DNA of 64,000 nucleotides from Halomonas organivorans (GCF_014192055.1 NZ_JACHXM010000008.1:62001-126000); one strand, 5' to 3'. Positions 15,739-23,992 are shown, numbered from the stretch's first letter. Made by a program: numbers and translations. The notes: generated by a model from the sequence alone, not told the origin.

Positions 15739-16092
15739 TCACAACCCATACCGCCTCGCCTGGCTCACCACCACGCCCCGCAGATCCGACTGCCGGGCCC
15801 AGATCGACTCGCGGGGCCCGGCGGTAGGCATCAGGCGCATCCGCCCGCCGATCCGGTGGCTGCTGAACAGCCGCTGCTCGCCATCCAGCTCCACCACCAC
15901 CAGGTCGGCGTGCTGGGCGGGCTTCTGCTCGTCGACCACCAACAGGTCGCCTTCCATTAACGGACCGCCCACTCCGGCATCCTCGCTCACCTCCACCAGG
16001 TAGCAGGTGGGCTTGAAGCGCGAGAGGTCGTATCCCTCCAGCGCGGGATGGTCGATGCCCAGACACGCCGGGCCCAGGTAATTCACTCGCAT
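15739..16092 (-). CDS. S24-like protein lacking the catalytic Ser/Lys
   Basis: This 117-residue protein has the LexA/UmuD peptidase fold pattern (CYLVEVSEDAGVGGPLMEGD, then LLVVDEQKPAQHADLVVVELDGEQRLF). The active-site GDSM is replaced by EDAG at 38-41, and the Lys expected near residue 75 is Phe/Ser. It is therefore probably a pseudoprotease that could pair with UmuD or bind a partner. It is divergent from umuD across a 154-base gap holding a LexA box, so both may be SOS-controlled. Confidence 0.72.
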   Translation of the reverse strand: MRVNYLGPACLGIDHPALEGYDLSRFKPTCYLVEVSEDAGVGGPLMEGDLLVVDEQKPAQHADLVVVELDGEQRLFSSHRIGGRMRLMPTAGPRESIWARQSDLRGVVVSQARRYGL

Positions 16093-16207
16093 GTCGTCCC
16101 TGCCAATTCATGATCCTGCCACCAGCCGCACCACACCGGGCCCGGCCGCCTGCGTCACCTGGCCTTTGTTCATATTAGCGTTTGCCTAAGAGTGCGCCGA
16201 TGTCGAA

Positions 16208-16227
16208 TACTGTATAAACGAACAGTC
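16208..16227 (+). promoter_or_regulatory. LexA (SOS) box upstream of umuD
   Basis: TACTGTATAAACGAACAGTC contains CTGT-N8-ACAG and fits the gammaproteobacterial LexA consensus closely. It ends 19 bases before the umuD ATG. Confidence 0.88.
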
Positions 16228-16246
16228 TTTGACAAGAGGCACCGCC

Positions 16247-16687
16247 ATGCGCGATCCCGAGATCCACCATCCGCACCCGGCACCGCCATACCGCGCCCTG
16301 CCCCACCCACTGGCCACCATCCGCGCCGGCATCTCCGGCTTTCCCTCACCGGCAGAGGACTACGTCGGCCGCACGCTCGATCTCAACGAGCGGCTGGTGA
16401 AGCGCCCCGCGGCCACGTTCTTCATGACCGTCACCGGCGACAGCATGGTCGACTTCGGCATCCAGGACGGCGACACCGTGGTGGTGGACCGTTCCATCGA
16501 CGCTCGCCCAGGGCACATCGTCGTGGCCCTGGTCGACGGGGAAGTGATCGTGAAGCGCTACGAGACGATTGGTAAGCGGCCCTACCTGTGCTCCGGCAAC
16601 AGCCGCTATGCGCCGATCCCAGTGGCCGACCTGGACTGCCAGGTGTGGGGCGTGGTGCGCTCGGTCATCCACGAGTACGCCGTATGA
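16247..16687 (+). CDS. umuD: UmuD-like SOS mutagenesis protein
   Basis: This 146-residue protein is the accessory subunit of polymerase V, activated by RecA-stimulated self-cleavage. Ser66 (GDSM) and Lys103 (VKRY) form the catalytic dyad. The cleavage site equivalent to E. coli Cys24-Gly25 is Ser30-Gly31 ([12 protein letters not shown]), and the spacings 30-66-103 equal the E. coli 24-60-97. The ATG at 16247 has AGAGG upstream. It overlaps umuC by an ATGA and is controlled by the LexA box at 16208. Confidence 0.95.
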   Translation: MRDPEIHHPHPAPPYRALPHPLATIRAGISGFPSPAEDYVGRTLDLNERLVKRPAATFFMTVTGDSMVDFGIQDGDTVVVDRSIDARPGHIVVALVDGEVIVKRYETIGKRPYLCSGNSRYAPIPVADLDCQVWGVVRSVIHEYAV

Positions 16688-17961
16688 TCGGGCTCGTGGA
16701 CTGCAACAATTTCTACGTGAGCTGCGAGCGCGTCTTCCAGCCGCGGCTCGAGGGCGTGCCGGTGGGCGTGATGTCCAACAACGACGGCTGCGTGATCGCG
16801 CGCTCCAACGAGCTCAAGGCCCTGGGCGTCGAGATGGGCACCCCAGCCTTCGAGCTGCAGCAGTGGGTCAACCAGGGCCGCATCCACCTGCTCTCGTCCA
16901 ACTACGAGCTCTACGGCGACATGTCCGCCCGGGTGCGCGAGGTCCTCGAGGAGTTCTCCGCCGGCGTCGAGCCTTACTCAATCGATGAGATGTTCGTCAG
17001 GTTCGACGGCTTCGACACTGCCACCACCCAGGCCCTGGCCCGCACGCTCTATCGCAACGTGCGCCAGTTCACCGGCATCCCCGTCTGCGTGGGTGTGGCG
17101 CCCACCCGCACCCTCGCCAAGCTGGCCAACCGCGCCGCCAAGAAGCTGCCGGAGTACGGCGGCACCTGCGTATTGCACGCCGAGGGCGACGAGACTCGCC
17201 GCTTGCTCGAGCGCACCGCCCTGGGCGATGTCTGGGGCGTCGGCCGCCGGCTGGTCGAGCGGCTGGCCATCCAGGGCATCGGGACTGCCTGGGATCTCCG
17301 CCAGGCCGACCCCAAGACCATCCGCCGGCGCTTCTCCGTCACGCTCGAGCGCACCGTGCGCGAACTCCAGGGCACACCCTGCATCGAGCTCAACGACGCC
17401 GACCGCCCGCGCGATCGCATCATGACGTCGCGCTCCTTCGGTCGCCTCACCGGCGACCTGGGCGAGCTGCAGGAGGCCATCCGCCAGCACGCCCAACGCG
17501 GCGCCGAGAAGCTCCGCCAGCAGGACAGTCACGCCCGCGCCGTGCTCGTCTTCCTCAAGACCAACCGACACCGGCTGGACCTGGCTCAGTACTCGCCCAG
17601 CGCCGTTGTCGAACTGCCCGAGCCCACTGACGACAGCAGACTGATCCTGGCCGCCGCCCGCCAGTGCCTCGAGGCGATCTACCGCCGTGGGTACCGATTC
17701 ATGAAAGGCGGCGTGATGCTGCTCGACCTGGTGGATGCCAACCGCGAACAGCTCTCGCTGCTCGACACGCCCGAGCGGGCCGCCCAACGCGATCGTGATC
17801 ACAAGCTGATGGCCACCCTGGACAAGCTCAACGGTAAGATGGGCCGCGGCACCGTACGCCTGGGCATGCCAAGCAAGAATGCCGCCTGGCACCTGCGCTG
17901 CGCGCACCGCACACCGCGATACACTACTCAATGGAATGAACTCATCAATGCTAAAACATGA
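16684..17961 (+). CDS. umuC: UmuC-like Y-family DNA polymerase V catalytic subunit
   Basis: This 425-residue protein is an error-prone translesion polymerase. It shows [15 protein letters not shown] (first catalytic Asp), [19 protein letters not shown] (the paired acidic residues), and helix-hairpin-helix [18 protein letters not shown]. The C-terminal little finger and UmuC tail ([17 protein letters not shown]) are present, so it looks intact. Carriage by the prophage would add SOS mutagenesis capacity to the host. Confidence 0.96.
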   Translation: MIGLVDCNNFYVSCERVFQPRLEGVPVGVMSNNDGCVIARSNELKALGVEMGTPAFELQQWVNQGRIHLLSSNYELYGDMSARVREVLEEFSAGVEPYSIDEMFVRFDGFDTATTQALARTLYRNVRQFTGIPVCVGVAPTRTLAKLANRAAKKLPEYGGTCVLHAEGDETRRLLERTALGDVWGVGRRLVERLAIQGIGTAWDLRQADPKTIRRRFSVTLERTVRELQGTPCIELNDADRPRDRIMTSRSFGRLTGDLGELQEAIRQHAQRGAEKLRQQDSHARAVLVFLKTNRHRLDLAQYSPSAVVELPEPTDDSRLILAAARQCLEAIYRRGYRFMKGGVMLLDLVDANREQLSLLDTPERAAQRDRDHKLMATLDKLNGKMGRGTVRLGMPSKNAAWHLRCAHRTPRYTTQWNELINAKT

Positions 17962-18008
17962 AGTGCTAGGATTGCAGTCTTCAACTAAAAACGAATGGAG
18001 AAATTGTA

Positions 18009-18497
18009 GTGGCAGAAATTGACTTAACAGAGCCATCATGGGTTCAGGCAATTGGAAGCATAGCCGCCATCTTTGCCGCCTTCCTTATATCTTGGAGAGA
18101 TAGGCATCACGAAAAATCAGAAAAAATAAAAGGCGAAGAAAACTATCATAAATCAATAGTCGACATTGCCACTCTTGCCATAAAAGAAGCCAGATATATA
18201 GATCAAACAGTGCGCGGCGACTTGACATACCTGATCCACGAAGGAATAAACACCACAAGCCTAAAAAACCATTGCAACGCCTTATCCACCATCACCCTTG
18301 AGTCCTTAACCAAAAAAAACGCCTTTGCGCGACTTCACAAGTTCAGAGAAACAATAAACGGGATTGCATTCACAGGAGACCAAGCAAGCGAGAATGTCTC
18401 AACTGAAGGACTAGACCCCATGTATGAAGAAGCAGCCATGGATCAGGCAATCAGAGCAGAAAGAGAATACCGAGCACTTATGCAAGCACTGAAGTAA
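18009..18497 (+). CDS. Hypothetical membrane-anchored protein, AT-rich cargo
   Basis: This 162-residue protein starts at a GTG and has one N-terminal membrane segment (about residues 11-28, VQAIGSIAAIFAAFLISW) followed by a charged cytoplasmic helical domain (RDRHHEKSEKIKGEENYHKSI). I recognise no family. Base composition is much more AT-rich than umuC before it or the SRAP gene after it, so it was probably inserted separately. This topology, a single anchor with a helical soluble part, is common in phage-exclusion proteins, but that is only a suggestion. Confidence 0.7.
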   Translation: MAEIDLTEPSWVQAIGSIAAIFAAFLISWRDRHHEKSEKIKGEENYHKSIVDIATLAIKEARYIDQTVRGDLTYLIHEGINTTSLKNHCNALSTITLESLTKKNAFARLHKFRETINGIAFTGDQASENVSTEGLDPMYEEAAMDQAIRAEREYRALMQALK

Positions 18498-18502
18498 AAG
18501 CA

Positions 18503-19156
18503 CTAGCAGAATTGTATTAAACTGGCATCGTCGTTAGCGGAACGATTGACGCGAGTGCTGACGGGCCAATGGATTATCAGCTCAGCGGGTAGGTGGTGGA
18601 CCACCTGGCGGATCGTCTCGCGGTCCGTCAGGTGGGGATCGAGCCAGGGCTCCAGGCTCTCGTCGTCCAGGGCCAGCGGCATGCGCGAGTGGATCTCCGC
18701 AGCCACCCCGCGAGCCGGCTCAGTGAGGATGGCACAGCCCGGCTTGCCGTCCGGCCGCTCACTCCAGATGCCCGCCAGCCAGATCGGCTCGCGGTCCTCA
18801 CGGCACAGGAAGTGCGGCTGCTTCTTGCCGTCTACCGGTAGCCACTCGTACCAGCCGTCCGCCGGCACCAGGCAGCGATGATGGGCGAACGCCCCGCGAA
18901 AGTAGTTGGAGGTGGCTACCTTCTCGACGGTGGCGTTGATGGGCTCAGGCGCCTTGTCATTCGTCCAGTGCGGCCGGTAGCCCCACCACACCTCACCCAT
19001 CACCAGCGGCGCATCATCGCTGGGATGGCCCACCGCAGTGATCCAGGTACCCGGCGCCACGTTGTAGCGTGGCCTCAGCTCCCCTGGCTCCAGCGGCAAA
19101 CGCAGGGCCTGAGAGAGCTTCGGATAGGGGCTATAAAGAGCGAAGCGGCCGCACAT
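18503..19156 (-). CDS. SRAP-domain protein (HMCES/YedK family)
   Basis: This 217-residue protein covalently traps abasic sites in single-stranded DNA. The catalytic Cys2 (MCGRF), Asn32 (YNVAPG), Glu104 (GWYEW) and His156 (IHSRMP) are all present, and the length fits YedK (222). One usual motif, NARxE, is changed to NATVEKVATS at 74-83. It lies beside umuDC in the cargo block, giving a DNA-damage theme. SRAP genes are frequent on phages and may protect phage DNA. Confidence 0.93.
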   Translation of the reverse strand: MCGRFALYSPYPKLSQALRLPLEPGELRPRYNVAPGTWITAVGHPSDDAPLVMGEVWWGYRPHWTNDKAPEPINATVEKVATSNYFRGAFAHHRCLVPADGWYEWLPVDGKKQPHFLCREDREPIWLAGIWSERPDGKPGCAILTEPARGVAAEIHSRMPLALDDESLEPWLDPHLTDRETIRQVVHHLPAELIIHWPVSTRVNRSANDDASLIQFC

Positions 19157-19199
19157 AATTCATCGCTATTCACAATCACTGTGAAGGTAAGATTTATAG

Positions 19200-20234
19200 T
19201 TAACATACTCTATTTTTCAAGCATGCTCCCCAAGATGCCACTAGTTGCGAAATACTTAGCCATTCATCATCAACACCCTCAACAGTTCGCTCTGCCAGCT
19301 TATGTACAGAGCAACAATTCATGGCATCCAAAGAATGCCGAGACAAATCACTGCCTATACCACGACAGACCCAATCGTCTGCATCCTCACGAGCCTCAAC
19401 AACACCTTCCCAATAAACAGACCCACATTGATGATCTAAAGCAAGTGCATCATCTTTTCTTAAACCGCACTTATGATCAAAAAAAGGCCTACAGCCATGC
19501 CTCGCCACAATATTAAAATTGTCATAGTTGTTCTGAGAGGTTCTTAAAATAACTTCCTCAACCACGTCTAAAGGGATAATGTTCTCGACCTCACGAGAAT
19601 CAAGAATTCTTAAATAGCCGAAACCATCCGCTCCTCTTTCAAAACGATTGAACCTTTTTGCAGTGCCACCCAATTTACCAGAAGGATGAGATTTGTCACT
19701 ATCAACAATACAGAGAACTGGCTCATCTTCATTTAGATGCCTCACAAATTCATCATATGTGGTTGCTCCACCACCATGATGCGGATTGCACTTAACATCT
19801 TGAGAATCAAACAAGCCGGCTTTGACCAAAAAGACCTGACTCCCTTTTAAATACAATTGATAGTCAAAAACGTGCTCAACTATAATTTTAGCCTTTTGCC
19901 AAAAGGATGAGTCATTTAGCCAGCCATAGCCAACTCTCAAAAACCTACCATCCTCAACCTGTCTACACATCTTATCATCAAAATCAATTTCAACATGAAA
20001 CACAAAACTTTCATGTAAATACTTAGACTCTCTCACATAACTCTTAAGCTTATAAAGAGCTCGATAATGGTAGTCACTAAGCCCTTCTGTATCCAACAAC
20101 ATTTCTACTAAAGCACGCTGCATCCACAATATATGCTTACCTTCACCGAAAGCATTAATTGCATGTTCTATAACCCTAAGCTTATCACTTCTATCATCAT
20201 CAAGGTTAGGAATTCCGGGGATTCTTACAATCAT
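19200..20234 (-). CDS. TOPRIM-like protein, partner of the DUF3696 ATPase
   Basis: This 344-residue protein has a possible TOPRIM core: IIVEHVFDYQLYLKG at 117-131 (like the VEGxxDxxxY entry strand), a GGG at 154-156, the DxD in CIVDSDKSHPSG at 178-180, and REVENIIP at 214-221. About 115 residues precede it and about 120 follow, rich in Cys and His (for example HGCRPFFDHKCGL). This would make it a nuclease effector, as in OLD, Gabija or PARIS systems, but the assignment is from pattern only. It starts 16 bases after the ATPase stop, with AGAGG upstream. It is AT-rich and probably acquired. Confidence 0.7.
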   Translation of the reverse strand: MIVRIPGIPNLDDDRSDKLRVIEHAINAFGEGKHILWMQRALVEMLLDTEGLSDYHYRALYKLKSYVRESKYLHESFVFHVEIDFDDKMCRQVEDGRFLRVGYGWLNDSSFWQKAKIIVEHVFDYQLYLKGSQVFLVKAGLFDSQDVKCNPHHGGGATTYDEFVRHLNEDEPVLCIVDSDKSHPSGKLGGTAKRFNRFERGADGFGYLRILDSREVENIIPLDVVEEVILRTSQNNYDNFNIVARHGCRPFFDHKCGLRKDDALALDHQCGSVYWEGVVEAREDADDWVCRGIGSDLSRHSLDAMNCCSVHKLAERTVEGVDDEWLSISQLVASWGACLKNRVC

Positions 20235-20250
20235 GAAAACCTCTAAACCC

Positions 20251-21840
20251 TCACGCTGATAGGAAGCCGGCAGGCCAGTTCATTAAATAGCCCTCCGCGT
20301 CATATCCTGAGCGAACTACCTTAGTTGAGCCGCCAACCTCTTTATCGAAGATAGTGATATTTACATCATCGTCACTAATCAACCCATTACTGACAGAATC
20401 CCCAAAAGCATCGATAATGTGTTTGCTGTGTGTTTCAAACAAAAACTTTATTTTCTTTTCACCCCCCGAAGCAGAAAGCTTTGCAATTGCATGTGCAAAT
20501 CGGTATTGCAAAAGTGGATGCAAATGTAACTCCGGTTGCTCTATAACGATAACTGATTGGGGGTGATTTCTAGAGAAACCATATCCGACTCTATCAACAA
20601 TATCCTCTTTCTCAAGCCAGACAGAAACCACAACCGGCAATATCTGAGAGTACCCAAACCCCATATCGCTAATATTGAAGGGCGTCTCGCTCCCCTCCTC
20701 TTTGATTAGCAACGCATAATGTGACCCTCCTCCTGAAAGCTGCAGTGAAAACCCAAAACTCTCTTCCATCCAGAGCTTCAACCTGTATTTCTGCGACTCA
20801 GTCAATGAATTAATAACCATTGGGAGATTTGCCCCCAAATGATCGATCTCATTGACCTGCAGATCTTGATATCTATAAAATCTTTCCGCAGAAGCACGAA
20901 CAGGCCCAAGGTACCTAACGCCTAAAAAAAACTCCCTAAGTGCCGAATTGGCAGAGTCCACAATCTTTTGGAAATGCATGCAAAAACTATAAAGGTAAGA
21001 TATATCTCTCACATACTCCTCTTTTCCTACCAGGTTTTTTAAAAACTGCTTGTCAGAAGAAAAGCTTTTTAGCAAATAACTGTAAACATCTTCTCTGCCG
21101 CCAACTCTCACCTTGGAGACAACTCCTGCAACAGTTGACTCTTTTTTTGACTTGTGATGGTAATCCAGCAAAAATCTTTGAAACTTATGACGAACTTCAG
21201 GGAGATTTCTAGTAGGAAGAAGCTTAAACTTATTGCTTTTCATTGCATCTGCTGAAAGCACCCTAGGAAAAAAAATAGAATTGAGAGCTCTATACTCTTC
21301 TTTAAAACTAACTTCATAGCCATGCTTGACATTGAAGGCCTTAAAGCCACAAACATCGAAACCTGAGAACCTCAACTCTACCTTGCAGTCACCTGAACTC
21401 ACCCCCATATAACTAGCAGAGGTTATATTGCCGTGATTTACAACACCAAGACTAAACTGAAGAGGGAGAGAAACAAGATCCCTATCCAAGTCGAAGTCCA
21501 TAAAAACGCTGCTAGCATAATCGTAATAATCAGTTACCACCTCTTTCTCTAAATCAACATCCAGGTCAAAATCAAAAAATATCTCTTTTTCCCCGTCTGG
21601 AATATTGCAATTTACAGAAGAGCTAAAATCTCCAAAATCAACATAATTTCCAAACCATAAAACCGGCCCCTTGGTCTTTTCCTCCATTGATTGTCTCAAC
21701 AGCGGAAATACTCGAGCAAAAGTGCTTTTCCCTGAGCTGTTTTTACCAACCAAAATATTAATATCCTTGATTGGAACAAAATCTTTTTCAGAACAAAAGC
21801 TACGCAAATTCCTTACTTTAATAGCATTTACGCTCGCCAA
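20251..21840 (-). CDS. AAA/ABC-type ATPase of the DUF3696 family, putative defence sensor
   Basis: This 529-residue SMC-like ATPase has Walker A GKNSSGKS at 32-39, a signature-like SDMGFGYSQILP, a Walker B variant VIVIEQPELHLHP (Glu434), the ETHSKH switch at 469-474, and the GYLMNWPAGFL ending typical of DUF3696. Such overcoming-lysogenisation-defect-like ATPases act as sensors in several anti-phage systems with a nuclease partner. It begins 17 bases after the stop of the repressor gene on the same strand, so it is expressed with the repressor in the lysogen. The coding region is strongly AT-rich against its neighbours. Confidence 0.85.
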   Translation of the reverse strand: MASVNAIKVRNLRSFCSEKDFVPIKDINILVGKNSSGKSTFARVFPLLRQSMEEKTKGPVLWFGNYVDFGDFSSSVNCNIPDGEKEIFFDFDLDVDLEKEVVTDYYDYASSVFMDFDLDRDLVSLPLQFSLGVVNHGNITSASYMGVSSGDCKVELRFSGFDVCGFKAFNVKHGYEVSFKEEYRALNSIFFPRVLSADAMKSNKFKLLPTRNLPEVRHKFQRFLLDYHHKSKKESTVAGVVSKVRVGGREDVYSYLLKSFSSDKQFLKNLVGKEEYVRDISYLYSFCMHFQKIVDSANSALREFFLGVRYLGPVRASAERFYRYQDLQVNEIDHLGANLPMVINSLTESQKYRLKLWMEESFGFSLQLSGGGSHYALLIKEEGSETPFNISDMGFGYSQILPVVVSVWLEKEDIVDRVGYGFSRNHPQSVIVIEQPELHLHPLLQYRFAHAIAKLSASGGEKKIKFLFETHSKHIIDAFGDSVSNGLISDDDVNITIFDKEVGGSTKVVRSGYDAEGYLMNWPAGFLSA

Positions 21841-21857
21841 AGCATGCCCCTTATGAT

Positions 21858-22529
21858 TTAGGTTATACGCCCAATCCGAATCTCACACCGCCCCAGGATC
21901 TCCACGTCCTTCATATCCTGCGGCTTGATCAATTCCTTCTCATAACGCGGGTTGTCGCTGATCAGCAGCCAGGCGCCGCCGGCGACGCGCTGCACGCGCT
22001 TGATGCGCCGCTCGCCGTGCACGAGCAGCAAGAACACGCCTTCCGGGTGAGGATCGCGGCTGCTGCGATCCACCAGCACCCAGTCGCCGTCGGCCAGCGT
22101 GCCGTCCATCGAGTCGCCGCGAACCTTGATACCCACCACCTGGGCCGGGTCGAGGCCCTGGGCGGCGAGCTGCTCGGTGGGGAAGTACATCGTGGACTCG
22201 ACCTCTTCCCGCTCGAGCGAGCGGCCATCACCAGCCGCGGCCTCGATGTCGTACATGGCCACCGGTGATAGGGCTTCACTCCCCGTGGTAAACGATAAGG
22301 AGCCATCACCTAATGTGGCGTGGCTCTCATCTGTTCGCCTTCCCGTGAGCACGTAATGGGTGTCAACACCAGCCTCGTCTAACGCCGTGAGGTAGGCCGC
22401 ATTGGGGCTACGAGCGTCCTTTTCGTAGTTGATCTGGGACATTTTCCCCACACCACCAAGGACGGCGAGCTCTGTCTGGCTCATGCCCAGACGCTCGCGC
22501 TCCTCTCGTAACCTGCTCCCTGTGGTCAT
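21858..22529 (-). CDS. Prophage repressor, XRE HTH plus S24 self-cleaving domain
   Basis: This 223-residue cI-like repressor keeps the prophage silent. An XRE helix-turn-helix covers about 5-60 (RLREERERLGMSQTELAVLG). A cleavage site Ala99-Gly100 (EAAAGDG) precedes an S24 peptidase with Ser140 (GDSM) and Lys177 (IKRV). RecA-stimulated cleavage would make the prophage SOS-inducible; P2's own C repressor is about 99 residues and not cleavable. The ATG at 22529 fits the HTH start and has AAGG upstream. The defence-like pair lies directly downstream. Confidence 0.93.
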   Translation of the reverse strand: MTTGSRLREERERLGMSQTELAVLGGVGKMSQINYEKDARSPNAAYLTALDEAGVDTHYVLTGRRTDESHATLGDGSLSFTTGSEALSPVAMYDIEAAAGDGRSLEREEVESTMYFPTEQLAAQGLDPAQVVGIKVRGDSMDGTLADGDWVLVDRSSRDPHPEGVFLLLVHGERRIKRVQRVAGGAWLLISDNPRYEKELIKPQDMKDVEILGRCEIRIGRIT

Positions 22530-22547
22530 GTATTTTTTACCTTCCCC

Positions 22548-22577
22548 TTGACTGGTAAACGTTCGTTGAACCATTAT
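22548..22577 (+). promoter_or_regulatory. Early rightward promoter with candidate repressor operator
   Basis: TTGACT (22548-22553), an 18-base spacer and CATTAT (22572-22577) form a promoter for the early operon. The spacer holds GGTAAACGTTCGTTGAACC (22554-22572), an imperfect dyad with AACG-TT-CGTT at its centre. TTTACC at 22536-22541 mirrors GGTAAA at 22554-22559. This is the expected place for repressor binding between the divergent repressor and early genes. Confidence 0.6.
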
Positions 22578-22625
22578 CAACCTGCAGTCTTACAAAGCAC
22601 TTCACATCACAAGGGAGCCACTGCC

Positions 22626-22949
22626 ATGGCCACTCCTGCTGCTACCGGCAACGTCCAAGCGTTGCCCCATCGCACCACGTTTCGCGGCCTCGACGTCGAG
22701 CTGGGCCGCTGCACCCCGGCCAATCGCCAGGCGGTGAAGGCCACCGAGCGCGACGCCGCGGCCAACCCGCTGGCCGATCTCGAGGCGCTCGAGGAGCGCG
22801 TGTCCGCCGAGGCAGCAGCCGAGTTGGCCGTTGCACTGCTGCGCGACCAGCGGCCCAACCACGAAATCGAAGACGCCCTCTGCGACCTGCGCGTCTACCT
22901 CGACGAACACTTCACCCAGCGCAAGCTGATTCGGCTCTACGGGCACTGA
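22626..22949 (+). CDS. Hypothetical early phage protein
   Basis: This 107-residue protein is the first gene of the rightward early operon, where P2 has cox, but it has no recognisable winged-helix or Cox pattern. It is rich in Ala and Glu, with a helical centre (ADLEALEERVSAEAAAELAVALLRD). AGGGAG lies before the ATG at 22626; the frame is open upstream but runs through the promoter region. The function is unknown. Confidence 0.72.
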   Translation: MATPAATGNVQALPHRTTFRGLDVELGRCTPANRQAVKATERDAAANPLADLEALEERVSAEAAAELAVALLRDQRPNHEIEDALCDLRVYLDEHFTQRKLIRLYGH

Positions 22950-23006
22950 TTCGGGCGGCTGCCACCGCCCGGCACAGTCTTTCACTCTATTAAGGAAGCC
23001 TAACCG

Positions 23007-23222
23007 ATGAATACCGCCGAAACCATCGCTCACCCCACCACTCAGCGTGCGCCCAAGGGCTGCAATTGCCCGGTCATGACCCACGTCACGCAACACGAGC
23101 GCAAGCGTCTCGATGCACTGGCCAACGAGCAGCAGCGCTCGCTCTCCGCCACCACCCGGCTGCTTGTGCTCAAGGGGCTCGCCCAGCTCGATGCCGAAGC
23201 CGGCCACGCTGGCCGCTCCTGA
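23007..23222 (+). CDS. Small early protein, ribbon-helix-helix-like
   Basis: This 71-residue protein has a short Cys-containing N-terminus (KGCNCPVM) and then THVTQHERKRLDALANEQQRSLSATTRLLVLKGL, which has the strand-helix-helix pattern of RHH DNA-binding proteins. AGGAAG lies before the start. It may be an early regulator; the neighbour at 23263 has a similar layout. Confidence 0.68.
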   Translation: MNTAETIAHPTTQRAPKGCNCPVMTHVTQHERKRLDALANEQQRSLSATTRLLVLKGLAQLDAEAGHAGRS

Positions 23223-23262
23223 TCGCTGCACTGTCCTGATCTTCTGCATAAGGAAATCCGCC

Positions 23263-23466
23263 ATGTACCAGGACCCCAATCTCGTTCGCCAACGGTATGC
23301 CAGCGTCAATCTCAACGACCGCGAGCGGACCCTGCTGGACGCTCTCGTCTATCACAGCGGCCAGCCCAGGTCGGTGCTGCTCCGCGAGATGCTGCTCAAG
23401 GAAGCCTACGACCGCCTCGGCGTCGGCAGGCTCTACAACGCCAATCTCGCCCGGGGCGCCCAGTAA
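23263..23466 (+). CDS. Small early protein, ribbon-helix-helix-like
   Basis: This 67-residue protein contains RYASVNLNDRERTLLDALVYHSGQPRSVLLREMLLKEA, a strand followed by two helices in the CopG/RHH manner. TAAGGAAA lies before the ATG. It is probably a DNA-binding regulator of the early region and may be paralogous to the gene at 23007. Confidence 0.68.
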   Translation: MYQDPNLVRQRYASVNLNDRERTLLDALVYHSGQPRSVLLREMLLKEAYDRLGVGRLYNANLARGAQ

Positions 23467-23500
23467 ACGAAGGCCTTTTTCAGGTCCTCAAGGAGACCCC

Positions 23501-23710
23501 ATGCATGAAGAGCACGAAGAGCGGATCCCGCTGGAGGGCGACATCGAGCTACAGCGCGCGCTCCTCGCCATCCAGGAGGAATACGGCCTCGCATCCATCG
23601 ATCAGGCCACCGAGTTCTTGCTGAAAGGCCGCATGAACAAGAGCACCACGGAAATCACGGGAGCCCCGCCGGCGCTCTATCTGGTCAAGCCACAAGGAGG
23701 CCATCAATGA
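23501..23710 (+). CDS. Small early protein, unknown
   Basis: This 69-residue acidic protein (MHEEHEERIPLEGDIELQRALLAIQEEYGLASIDQATEFLL in its first part) has a helical core resembling short RHH-type or antitoxin-like proteins, but nothing decisive. AAGGAGA lies before the ATG. It overlaps the Ogr-like gene by 4 bases, so their translation is coupled. Confidence 0.65.
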   Translation: MHEEHEERIPLEGDIELQRALLAIQEEYGLASIDQATEFLLKGRMNKSTTEITGAPPALYLVKPQGGHQ

Positions 23711-23970
23711 GAGAAGCCCCGATCCGCCCGCGCATCCCGTGTCCGCACTGCGGCACGAATATGCGTATCCGCAAGAGCCAGGGGCTGACGCCGGTTTATC
23801 GAGAAGCCGTCTTCGAATGTCGCAACGAGAACTGCGGGTGGCGTGCCAAGGCATCGATCGAGTTCACCCACACCATCGCGCCGAGTGACCACCCCAACCC
23901 CACGGTCAGGCTGCCACTGGTGCCTCGCCTGCGGGAACTGGCCTTGTCGCAAGCCGCCGCCAACGCCTGA
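23707..23970 (+). CDS. ogr: Ogr/Delta-type zinc-finger late gene activator
   Basis: This 87-residue protein has the Ogr pattern CPHCG near residue 12, a second Cys pair in FECRNENCGW, and a C-terminal HPNPTVRLPL segment comparable with the RPHPL of P2 Ogr. Ogr proteins bind TGT/ACA dyads upstream of late promoters and contact RNA polymerase. Its likely targets are the two dyads at 1-26 and 7098-7123. In P2 the gene lies just after D; here it sits in the early operon, an altered regulatory wiring. Confidence 0.85.
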   Translation: MREAPIRPRIPCPHCGTNMRIRKSQGLTPVYREAVFECRNENCGWRAKASIEFTHTIAPSDHPNPTVRLPLVPRLRELALSQAAANA

Positions 23971-23992
23971 CGCCACGATGAAGGACATCACC

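Noticed and set aside
19200-21840. Direct call of PARIS, Gabija or OLD for the ATPase/TOPRIM pair
   Set aside because: The DUF3696 end and the long N-terminal part of the partner do not match those systems, and no UvrD-like helicase is present.
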